Assembly: GCA_012518475.1 (NCBI GenBank) | Contig: JAAYSB010000215.1 | Location: forward strand, 1 to 37,018 | Origin: Intrasporangiaceae bacterium | Lineage (GTDB): Bacteria > Actinomycetota > Actinomycetes > Actinomycetales > Dermatophilaceae | Length of the DNA stretch: 37,018 bases | Direction of reading: 5' to 3' | In this document: piece after piece, positions 15,963-23,400 of the stretch | Layout: each line of letters opens with the position of its first letter | Numbering within the stretch: the first letter of the stretch is position 1 | The notes under the pieces: generated by a model | Told to the model about the DNA's origin: nothing | The model's database searches: none | Seen by the model: only the letters and a program-made list of their open reading frames with translations | Position numbers and translations under genes: made by a program

Positions 15963-16874
15963 ATGGCCCATGGACTCCCCTCCCGGCTCGAGCGCCCGGC
16001 GCACATGACGGCGTCCATCCCGGCGAACCTCCGGGACGCCGCGGCCTCGATCTCCTTTGAGTTCTTCCCGCCCAAGGACGACGCAGCCGAGATCGCGCTC
16101 TGGCAGGCGATCCGTCAGCTCGAGGCGGTCCGGCCGGCCTTCGTCTCGGTCACCTATGGCGCGGGCGGCTCCACCCAGGACCGCACGGTGCGGGTGACCG
16201 AGCGGATCGCTCGTGAGACGACCCTGACCCCACTGGCGCATCTCACCTGTGTGAATGCCTCCATCGCGCAGCTGCGCCAGGTCGTCGGTCAGTATGCGTC
16301 TGCCGGCGTCCGCAACGTCCTCGCCCTACGGGGCGACCCGCCCGGCGATGTCCGCGGGCCGTGGGTCCGCCACCCCGAGGGCTTGGACCATGCCGACCAG
16401 CTCGTCTCCCTCGTCCGGTCCCTCGGTGACTTCACCGTCGGCGTCGCGGCCTTCCCCGACGTCCACCCCGAGAGTCGTGACCTTGACGAGGACGTCGAGA
16501 CCCTCATCCGGAAGGCTGACGCCGGCGCGACCTTCGCGGTGACCCAGATGGTCTTCGACGTCGACACCTACCTGCGGCTGCGGGACCGGGTCAACGCCCA
16601 CCGTGACCTGCCGATCACCCCCGGCCTGATGCCGGTGACCAACCTCAAGCAGATCGCCCGGATGAGTGAGCTCATGGGCACACCGTTGCCCGCGGCGGTC
16701 GTCTCGCGCCTGGCCGCCGTCGAGGACGACCCGGTCGCAGTGCGCGCGGTCGGGATCCAGATCGCCACCGAGCACGCCCAGCGGATGCTCGCCGAGGGCG
16801 CGCCCGGAGTCCACTTCATCACGATGAACCGCTCGACGGCGACGCTCGAGGTGTTCCGGAACCTCGACCTCTGA
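15963..16874 (+). CDS. metF: Methylenetetrahydrofolate reductase (NAD(P)H)
   Basis: Predicted flavin-dependent reductase turning 5,10-methylene-THF into 5-methyl-THF for methionine synthesis; 303 residues, normal for MetF. Signature blocks are SISFEFFPPKDD with the catalytic Glu of the family, FVSVTYGAGGSTQDRT, HLTCVNAS, NVLALRGDPPG, GVAAFPDVHPES, KADAGATFAVTQMVFD with the conserved T-Q, and ITPGLMPV. ATG 15963 is supported by a -10 box 7 bases upstream; ATG 16005 would give a shorter protein that still covers the barrel. In mycobacteria the syntenic gene (Rv2172c) lies next to idsA2 in the same way. The gene ends at a repeat-rich convergent gap. Confidence 0.9.
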   Translation: MAHGLPSRLERPAHMTASIPANLRDAAASISFEFFPPKDDAAEIALWQAIRQLEAVRPAFVSVTYGAGGSTQDRTVRVTERIARETTLTPLAHLTCVNASIAQLRQVVGQYASAGVRNVLALRGDPPGDVRGPWVRHPEGLDHADQLVSLVRSLGDFTVGVAAFPDVHPESRDLDEDVETLIRKADAGATFAVTQMVFDVDTYLRLRDRVNAHRDLPITPGLMPVTNLKQIARMSELMGTPLPAAVVSRLAAVEDDPVAVRAVGIQIATEHAQRMLAEGAPGVHFITMNRSTATLEVFRNLDL

Positions 16875-16889
16875 GCGCCGGGCCAGGCT

Positions 16890-16940
16890 TGTCGCCTGGT
16901 CCCCAGCATGTCGCCTGCTCCAGTTTCTGTCGTCTGCTCC
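16890..16940 (+). repeat. Three imperfect copies of TGTCGCCTGCTCC at 19-bp period
   Basis: Copies begin at 16890 (TGTCGCCTGGTCC), 16909 (TGTCGCCTGCTCC) and 16928 (TGTCGTCTGCTCC), exactly 19 bp apart. A partial fourth, TGTCG, starts at 16947 inside the hairpin. They lie in the metF-VOC convergent gap. Confidence 0.85.
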
Positions 16941-16975
16941 GCTGTCTGTCGGCAATGGCCGACACCCAGCGGAGC
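16936..16975. terminator. Long GC-rich hairpin between convergent metF and VOC genes
   Basis: GCTCCGCTG (16936-16944) pairs with CAGCGGAGC (16967-16975). A 2x2 internal loop follows, then TGTCGGC (16947-16953) pairs with GCCGACA (16958-16964) around an AATG loop, 16 pairs in all. There is no T-run on either side, as is common for actinobacterial terminators. It could serve both strands. A perfect 10-base palindrome CTGTGCACAG follows at 16975-16984. Confidence 0.6.
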
Positions 16976-16987
16976 TGTGCACAGAGT

Positions 16988-17024
16988 CCGGAGTGAGTGA
17001 CACGGGCCGGAGTGAGTGACACGG
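16988..17024 (+). repeat. Two tandem copies of a 19-bp unit (CCGGAGTGAGTGACACGG)
   Basis: Copies start at 16988 and 17007 and match over 18 bases; a further CCGG begins at 17026. The reverse complement, TGTCACTCACTCC, matches the TGTCGCCTGCTCC unit of the left array at 9 of 13 positions, so the two arrays look like diverged inverted copies around the hairpin. Confidence 0.85.
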
Positions 17025-17046
17025 ACCGGAAGAGGGACGCCGCCGG

Positions 17047-18393
17047 CTAGGTGCCCCACATCTCCTCGCGGCCAGGGGACACGCAGATGCACACCTCGTT
17101 GCCCTCGGGGTCGGTGATCGTCCACCAGGCCGGCGCCGCGGCGTCATTGCTGATCCGCCCACCCGCGGCGACGGCCGCGTCGACCCGGGACCTGGCCTCG
17201 TCGCCGGGAACGAAGACGTCGAGGTGGATCCGGTTCCGCTGCGCCCGCCGCGCACGGTCCTCGGCGTCGAGCCGTTGGAGGAAGATCGGCATGGTCAGGT
17301 GGTGCGGGTGAACGATATCGGTCACGCCGTCGCGGGGGTCCTCGACATAGCCGAGTGCCGCCGTCCAGAACCGGCGCACAGCAGGAATATCCACGGCGTC
17401 GATGCCGACCTGGAGGAACCGGAGGACGGAGACGTCGGCCTCCAGTCCGAGGGTTCGGGCGGCGGACTGACAGCGAGCGGCGAGCGGCGCATACCCCTCG
17501 TGCATCTCCCAGAGGTCCTTGCCGGTGTCGAGGGTGACCCGATCGCCGCGCACGTCGATCCCGAGTGCCAGCCCGGCCTCGTCGGCGAGCGCAGCGACCT
17601 GCTCGACGAGGTCCGCTGCCTGGGCCTGGCTCTGTGTCGGATAGCTCGCGATGGCGGCGAAGGTGAGCCGCCAGTCCTCGGTGCCGGGCTCATCCCAGCG
17701 GTCGGCGCCCTCCGGCAGGGGGAGGACGTCGACCTCGTTGCCGTCCGCGTCGGCAACCGTCGCGTAGTAGCCGTTGTCCTGCACCCGTCCGCCGAGGTCC
17801 GGCGCCGCCGCGACAGTGGCTACGGCGACGGGCTGGGTGGTCACCGCATCGAGGTGGAGCCGGTTGCGTAGGGGTCGTGGCGCGCTCTGGTCCTGGAACC
17901 GGACCGACGGCCGGCGCCGGCCGGGGTCGTGCAGGGCGGCTGCACCGGCGTGGTCGTAGCCCAGAGCCTGGCTCCAGAACGGGAGCAGGGTCGAGGCGTC
18001 CTGGGCGTCGATCCCGATAGAGACGACCTGAAGCACGCTCGGGTCGGCCGTGAGCCCGAGGTCGGCTGCCGCCGTGGAGACGGCCCGACTGGCCTGAAGA
18101 TCAGCCGCGGTGAACCGGCCTCCGGCGGGGGAGCCCGGGATGCCCGTCTCCGGGACCCACGCGCCGCCACGCGGCAGGCGCACCTGGACCCCGCCGGCGC
18201 GCACGTCGATGTCCGGCAGGGTGGTGGTCGCGTCGATGAGGCGGCGGACCAGTGCCGCCCCGGCGGCGTGTGAGGACGTGGGAAACCACGCCATCGCGTC
18301 CCTGTCGATGACCCGCCAGTCCCCGGTGCCGTCGGCTGCCTGGAACGCCTGGGCGGTCAGGCCCGCACTGCTCGCGTTCTCCCCAGCGTCCAT
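17047..18393 (-). CDS. Duplicated pterin-dehydratase-like/VOC (glyoxalase) protein
   Basis: A 448-residue protein made of two similar halves. Each half has a region like pterin-4a-carbinolamine dehydratase (about 25-115 and 240-315, opening DWRVID and DWRLTF) followed by a VOC/glyoxalase-like domain (about 119-228 and 324-440, each starting with a hydrophobic VxxIGID/VGID strand and ending DADGNEVDVLP or DPEGNEVCICV). RNRLHLD and RNRIHLD mark equivalent VOC strands with possible metal-site histidines. The dehydratase histidine cluster (usually HHP) is missing: residues 56-63 read TTTLPDID, and the second half lacks it too. Dehydratase activity is therefore unlikely. The substrate is unknown, with resistance or small-molecule binding among VOC roles. 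A perfect inverted repeat precedes the ATG. Confidence 0.75.
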   Translation of the reverse strand: MDAGENASSAGLTAQAFQAADGTGDWRVIDRDAMAWFPTSSHAAGAALVRRLIDATTTLPDIDVRAGGVQVRLPRGGAWVPETGIPGSPAGGRFTAADLQASRAVSTAAADLGLTADPSVLQVVSIGIDAQDASTLLPFWSQALGYDHAGAAALHDPGRRRPSVRFQDQSAPRPLRNRLHLDAVTTQPVAVATVAAAPDLGGRVQDNGYYATVADADGNEVDVLPLPEGADRWDEPGTEDWRLTFAAIASYPTQSQAQAADLVEQVAALADEAGLALGIDVRGDRVTLDTGKDLWEMHEGYAPLAARCQSAARTLGLEADVSVLRFLQVGIDAVDIPAVRRFWTAALGYVEDPRDGVTDIVHPHHLTMPIFLQRLDAEDRARRAQRNRIHLDVFVPGDEARSRVDAAVAAGGRISNDAAAPAWWTITDPEGNEVCICVSPGREEMWGT

Positions 18394-18395
18394 GC

Positions 18396-18410
18396 CTGAC
18401 AGACTGTCAG
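18396..18410 (-). promoter_or_regulatory. Perfect inverted repeat CTGACAG-A-CTGTCAG before the VOC gene
   Basis: A 7-bp inverted repeat with a one-base centre begins 3 bases before the VOC ATG and covers the place where a -10 box would lie (CAGTCT on the coding strand, 7 bases from the ATG). It looks like an operator for a dimeric repressor; no candidate regulator gene is adjacent. Confidence 0.5.
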
Positions 18411-18432
18411 CGATCGTCCCCCGGCGCCAGGG

Positions 18433-18894
18433 TCACCCGCCCTCCTCAGCGGAGCGGCCCACGCTTCGTAGCAGCGGGACAGCGGCCGCGGGATAGAGCG
18501 GCAGGCTCTCGTCAAGGTCGTTGATCGGACGCCAGACGACGGGCATCTGGCTGCCGTCGCTCTCGGTCAGGAACGTATCCATCTCGGCCGGCTGGGGGTC
18601 GAGCCGTCCCGAGTAGACGAAGACGATCTCGTGGCCTGGCACTCCGTCGATGCAGAAGATGTTCTCGACGGCTGACAGCAGCCGGAGGTCGTGGACCGAC
18701 GCAGCGAGCTCCTCGCGGACCTCGCGCACGACCGCGTCGCGGTGCGGCTCGCCGAACTCGACGCTGCCGCCGATGAGCCGGTGATAGCCCGCAGGGTTCT
18801 CGGCAGTCGGCGGATTGAGGCTCACCGCATGCGCCGTGCCCGCGTCATCCACGGCGATGAGCATCGCCTTGACCCTGATGACCGGCGGGTTCAT
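18433..18894 (-). CDS. NUDIX hydrolase
   Basis: A 153-residue NUDIX-fold pyrophosphohydrolase. The NUDIX box is visible as G-x5-E-x7-REVREEL, from GGSVEFGEP to REVREELAA, with the three metal-binding glutamates present; the last G of the consensus is replaced by alanine-serine. The N-terminus VIRVKAMLIAVDDAG and C-terminal WRPINDL fit the family. The substrate is unknown: nucleoside triphosphates, sugar nucleotides or capped RNA are all possible. Its ATG overlaps the stop of the YbaK gene by 4 bases (ATGA), so the two form a translationally coupled pair read leftward from the SOS-box region. Confidence 0.87.
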   Translation of the reverse strand: MNPPVIRVKAMLIAVDDAGTAHAVSLNPPTAENPAGYHRLIGGSVEFGEPHRDAVVREVREELAASVHDLRLLSAVENIFCIDGVPGHEIVFVYSGRLDPQPAEMDTFLTESDGSQMPVVWRPINDLDESLPLYPAAAVPLLRSVGRSAEEGG

Positions 18895-19448
18895 CGCACG
18901 CGCAGCGGCTCTCCGTGGGTCATCGCGACGAGATCGGGATAGGTCGTCGGGAAGACGGTGTGGGAGTGGCCGGCGGCTGCCCAGATCTGTTCGTACTGCT
19001 CGAGATCCACATCGACGATGGTGCGTAGGGGCTCACCTGTCGACGTCCGGTGACCCACCGGGGCGACACCACCGATGGCGAATCCGGTCTCGGCGCGGAC
19101 ATAGCCCGCATCGGCTCGCTCGACGGCAGCAGTCCCGGCCGAGTCGGCGAGGACGTCGGTGTCGACCCGCGCTCCACCGGAGGCCAGGACGAGCAGGGGA
19201 GTGCGGTGCCCGTCCATGCTCACGGCCACGAAGATCAGCGAGTTTGCGATATGCGCCGGCGTCGTCCCGAGTGCCTCGGCGGCGGCCGCAGCAGTGCGGA
19301 CGGCGTCGGGCAGGACGGTCACCTGGGGTGGGTTCGCGCCGATGCCGGTGGCGTATGCGGCCAGCGCCTCACGCACCGGAACCACAGTCGGGTGGGTGAG
19401 GAGCGGGTTGTCACCGGAGGGGTCAGTGCCCTCTTGACGTTCATGCAT
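18891..19448 (-). CDS. YbaK/ProX-family aminoacyl-tRNA deacylase-like protein
   Basis: A 185-residue protein of the YbaK/EbsC fold, which edits mischarged tRNAs in trans (Cys-, Ala- or similar tRNA). It fits with the N-terminal PVREALAAYATG region, TPAHIANSLIFVAV, LLVLASGGARVD and the late GFAIGGVAPVGH, a family hallmark. The ATG at 19448 has TAGGAC 6 bases upstream, close to the leaderless -10 pattern. The SOS box at 19467-19482 lies just upstream of that hexamer. It is followed by the overlapping NUDIX gene. The exact tRNA target cannot be read from the sequence. Confidence 0.83.
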   Translation of the reverse strand: MHERQEGTDPSGDNPLLTHPTVVPVREALAAYATGIGANPPQVTVLPDAVRTAAAAAEALGTTPAHIANSLIFVAVSMDGHRTPLLVLASGGARVDTDVLADSAGTAAVERADAGYVRAETGFAIGGVAPVGHRTSTGEPLRTIVDVDLEQYEQIWAAAGHSHTVFPTTYPDLVAMTHGEPLRVR

Positions 19449-19466
19449 GGCCGTGTCCTAGAGTGT

Positions 19467-19482
19467 TCGAACAGATGTTCGA
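19467..19482 (+). promoter_or_regulatory. SOS box (LexA operator) TCGAACAGATGTTCGA
   Basis: A perfect TCGAAC-N4-GTTCGA palindrome, the LexA operator consensus of mycobacteria and other Gram-positive bacteria. It lies in the 99-base divergent gap, 65 bases before the DUF6504 ATG and 18 bases upstream of the YbaK ATG. Rightward it fronts the DUF6504-HEPN-DnaE2 genes. No equally good second box was found in the window by eye. Confidence 0.9.
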
Positions 19483-19547
19483 TGATGGGTCGAGTCGATC
19501 GAGCATCACCACCTGACCGACACCCTAGCGACAGGGGCTGACCCGCC

Positions 19548-19871
19548 ATGCGTTCCTACGCCGAACCCATCATCGCCCACCCGGATCCTGCACCCCACGA
19601 GCACCTGCTCCAGGGCCACGGGACCGTCCTCACCGCGGAGGAGGACCAGCCCGCACCGCCGAAGGCCTTCCTCTGGCGGGGCCGGCACTACTCGGTCCGC
19701 ACTGTCGTCGCGACCTGGCTCGACCAGGCGCCGTGGTGGCGCAGTGCCAGTGCCCCGGTGCGCCGGTGCTGGCGGGTCGAGGCGACCGCCGGCATGGCGA
19801 GCGGGATCTCCCTCATCGACCTCTCCTGCGACGCCGACGGCTCCTGGCAGCTCGTCGCGGTCCACGACTGA
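19548..19871 (+). CDS. DUF6504-family protein, first gene of SOS operon
   Basis: A 107-residue protein whose second half (FLWRGRHYSVRTVVATWL, then CWRVEA, and WQLVAVHD at the end) matches the DUF6504 pattern I recall from genes near actinobacterial error-prone polymerases. It looks like a small single-domain beta-rich protein without signal peptide or membrane segment. The function is unknown; association with DnaE2 or ImuB-type cassettes suggests an accessory role in damage-induced DNA synthesis. It is the first gene after the SOS box. The ATG at 19548 has only a distant AGGGGC upstream. The HEPN gene follows 13 bases after its stop. Confidence 0.75.
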   Translation: MRSYAEPIIAHPDPAPHEHLLQGHGTVLTAEEDQPAPPKAFLWRGRHYSVRTVVATWLDQAPWWRSASAPVRRCWRVEATAGMASGISLIDLSCDADGSWQLVAVHD

Positions 19872-19884
19872 GGGGAGCGAGCCA

Positions 19885-20247
19885 GTGTCCGCCATTGCCG
19901 TCCTCGACCTGCTCGACCGCTCCCGGGAGAGTCTCATCGACGCCCAGCACGAGCCGGCTGTGGGTCGTCGCTACCAGATCGCCCACCTCGCCGCCCTTCG
20001 TGCCGGGGCCGCGGTCCTCGCGGCGCGCTCGCGGCCACGGGGCCGGCGAGTTCGGGGCATGGTCACCGTCTGGGACCTCATCCCGACCCTCGCGCCCGAG
20101 CTGTCGGAGTGGGCCGATGTCTTCGCCGGATGCCCGGCGCGCACGGGTGCGGATGCGGAGCACCGGGTGACCGCGCGCGAGGCCGACGACCTGCTCCGCG
20201 ACGCCGAGCGGTTCCTCGAGCTCGTCGCCCACTCGCTAACCCGCTAG
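19885..20247 (+). CDS. SAV_6107-family HEPN-domain protein
   Basis: A 120-residue, mostly helical protein resembling the SAV_6107 HEPN family. It contains RYQIAH (Arg29-x4-His34), which fits the R-x4-6-H motif of HEPN ribonucleases, followed by LAALRAGAAVLAAR. The C-terminal helix is DDLLRDAERFLELVAHSL. The GTG 19885 is supported by GAGGGGAG 7 bases upstream. It sits between DUF6504 and dnaE2 in the SOS-controlled group. HEPN proteins are often toxins or RNases in stress and defence systems; no antitoxin of the MNT type is next to it. Whether it cuts RNA or only scaffolds the polymerase is unknown. Confidence 0.75.
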   Translation: MSAIAVLDLLDRSRESLIDAQHEPAVGRRYQIAHLAALRAGAAVLAARSRPRGRRVRGMVTVWDLIPTLAPELSEWADVFAGCPARTGADAEHRVTAREADDLLRDAERFLELVAHSLTR

Positions 20248-20414
20248 CCCGTCCGATCACCTCACGGACCGGCCCGATGGCGCGAAGACCCCGTCCAGTC
20301 GCATAAGCCCGGGCCAGGCAAACCAGCGACCGGGCGACACAGCAGCGGACCCGTTCCGCCTCGACCTCTTCACCCCCTCGACATCCCTCGACCCCGCAGA
20401 TCTGAGCACCGACC

Positions 20415-23400
20415 ATGTCTCTCGACTTCGCCCACCTCCACGTCGCCTCGGGGTTCTCGATGCGCTACGGCGCCTCGATGCCCGAGGACCTCGTCGAGCG
20501 CGCTGCCCAGCACGGGCAGTCCGCGCTCGCCCTCACCGACCGGGACGGGCTCTACGGCGCGGTCCGGTTCACCACCGCGGCCGCCAAGGCCGGGATCGCG
20601 CCGGTGCTCGGTGTCGACCTGGCCTGTATCGATCTGGCCGGTGTCGATCTGGCCGGTGTCGATCCGGCGCATGACTTCAGGGAACCGGCCCGGCGCACCA
20701 GGACTCCCGTCCGGGGCGGGGCCTATGTCGATCCACGCCTGCCCCGGGTCACCCTCCTCGGGCGCGGGATCGCCTCCGGGGCACCGCACAAGGCGGGCTG
20801 GCGGGCGCTGTGCCGGATCGTCAGCGAGGCGCATGCCGAGGCACTGGCCAGGGACGACCGGGGCAGGCCGGTCACCTCCCGGGCAGGCATCGAGCAGTGG
20901 GGTAGGCAGGCCGACGCCCTCGTCGTCCTGCTCGGGCCGGACAGCGACGTCGGCCGCGCGGTGCTGCACCGCCGCGACCGGGAGGCCGAGGAGCGGCTGG
21001 CCCGATGGCGACGCAGTCTGCCCGGTGCGGTCGTCGTCGAGGTCGTCTGCCACGACGGACCACCGGGCACACCGGGTAGCCGGGAGCACGCGCGTCGGAT
21101 GCTCGCTCTCGCCGACGCGACGGGGACCCCGGCCGTCCTCAGCGCGGCCGTGCGCCACCGGGACCGGGAACAGGCACGGGTCGTCGATGTGCTCGACGCG
21201 AGTCGGCGGCTCGTCGTCCTCGACCCTCGCCACCTCGACCGGACCACCGACGCCGGACACCTCGCGACGACCGCGACGATGGCCCGCACCGCCGAGATGG
21301 TCACCAACAACCCCGTGCGGGCGGCCCAGCTGCTCCACGACACGATGACCCTTGCTGCCGAGTGCGCCCAGGACCCGCGCCGCGACCTCGGCATCGGCTC
21401 GGTGCACCTTCCCGAGGCGAGTGTCCTCGGCATCCCGGACGGCACCGACCCGCAGAGCACCCTCACTGCGCGGTGCAGAGGTGCGGTCGCCGGCCGCTAT
21501 CCCGAGGCGGGGGAGGTGCTCTGGCAGAAGGTGCAGGACCGGCTTGCCGAGGAGCTCGACGTCATCGCCCAGCTCGGGTACGCGACCTACTTCCTCACCG
21601 TCGCCGAGGTCACCGACCTCATCCGCGACAAGGGGATCCGGGTCGCCGCCCGCGGGTCCGGCGCCGGGTCGCTCGTCACCTATCTGCTCGGCATCAGCGG
21701 CGTCGACCCGGTCCGCTACGACCTGCTCATGGAGCGGTTCTGCTCACCGCTGCGGGCCGAGCTGCCGGACATCGACATCGATGTCGAGTCGGCCCGCCGG
21801 ATCGAGATCTACGAGGCGATCATCGAACGGTTCGGGGCCCACCGGATCAGCTGTGTCTCGATGATGGACACCTATCGGGTCCGCCACGCCATCCGCGACG
21901 TCGGGGCCGCCCTCGGCATGGCACCCAAGGACATCGACGACATCGCGGTGTCGTTCCCGCACATCCGGGCCCGCGACGCACGCTCGGCCATCGCCGAACT
22001 GCCCGAGCTGCGGACCCGCGGGTTCGACGCAGCCCACCTGCGGACCTTCTTCGACCTCGTCGAGAGCCTCGACGGGCTGCCCCGTCACATCGCGCTCCAC
22101 CCGTGCGGGATCGTCCTGTCCGGGACCGGTCTGCTCGACCGCACCCCTGTCGAGCCGAGCCTGCTCGGGTTCCCGATGAGCCAGTTCGACAAGGACGACG
22201 TCGAGGTCCTCGGACTGCTCAAGCTCGACGTCCTCGGCATCCGGATGCAGTCCGCCATGGCCCACGCGGTCGAGGAGATCGAGCGGACGACGGGGGAGCG
22301 GATCGACCTCGACGACCAGAGCCAGGTGCCCCTCGACGACGAGGACACGTTCGCGATGATCCGCACCACCCGCACCCTGGGCTGCTTCCAGATCGAGAGC
22401 CCCGGCCAGCGTGAGCTCATCGGCAAGCTCGGCCCCCGCACGTTCGAGGACCTCATCGTCGACATCTCCCTGTTCCGGCCCGGCCCGGTCAAGTCCGACA
22501 TGATCACCCCCTACCTCGAGTCGCGGCACGGTTGGAAGCGGCCCCGCTATCTGCACCCCTCGCTCGTCCCGGCGCTCGAGGAGACCGAGGGCGTCGTCGT
22601 CTTCCACGAGCAGGTGCTGCACATCGTCGCCGTGACGACCGGGGTGAGCCTTGCCCAGGCCGACGAGGTCCGCCGGGCCATGGGCAGCCCGCACGGGCAG
22701 GAGGAGATCGAGGCCTGGTGGCGTCCTGCCGCGCTCGCCCGCGGCTACACGCGAGAGGAGGTCGACGAGATCTGGGCGGTGCTGAAATCCTTTGCGTCCT
22801 TTGGGTTCTGCAAGGCGCACGCTGCTGCGTTCGCCCTCCCCACATACCACTCGGCCTGGCTCAAGACGCACTATCCGGCGGCGTTCCTCGCCGGTGTCCT
22901 CACCCACGACCCGGGGATGTATCCCAAGCGGCTCATCCTCGATGACGCGCGCACCCACGGCATCGAGGTGCTGCCGATCGACGTCAACGCCTCCCGGGCG
23001 CACTACAGCGTCGAGGGGGAACAGGCGATCCGGCTCAGCCTGGCCGACATCAAGGGGATCAGCGAGACCGAGGTCGCGCGGATCGTCGCCGCCGCACCCT
23101 TCCTCGACCTCGACGACTTCTGGCACCGTGCGGGGGTGAGCCGACCGGTCGTCGAGCGGCTCGTCCTCATCGGCGCCTTCGACCGGCTGCACGGCATCGG
23201 GACCGGGGCGGTGCCTCGGCGGGGACAGGTGACCCGTCGTGACCTGCTGCTCCACGTCGCCGCGCTCGACCGGCACACGCGGTCCCGGCTCTCGACCTCG
23301 ACGCGGGGGACCGCCCGCTCCGGCGAGCTCACCCAGCTCAGTCTCGACCTCGGGGACGCCCCGACGCTCATCGCGCACGGACTGCCCGAGCTGACCGGGG

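Noticed and set aside
16890-17024. Possible CRISPR array
   Set aside because: The 19-bp period leaves no spacers of normal length, the copies are few and imperfect, and no cas gene is near.
20248-20414. Extra small gene or promoter in the 167-base gap before dnaE2
   Set aside because: The frame at 20109-20306 overlaps the HEPN gene and looks like a shadow; no SOS box or good -10/-35 pair was seen.
21823-21834. Second SOS box (TCGAAC-G-GTTCGG) in dnaE2
   Set aside because: The spacer is one base instead of four and the site lies inside coding sequence.
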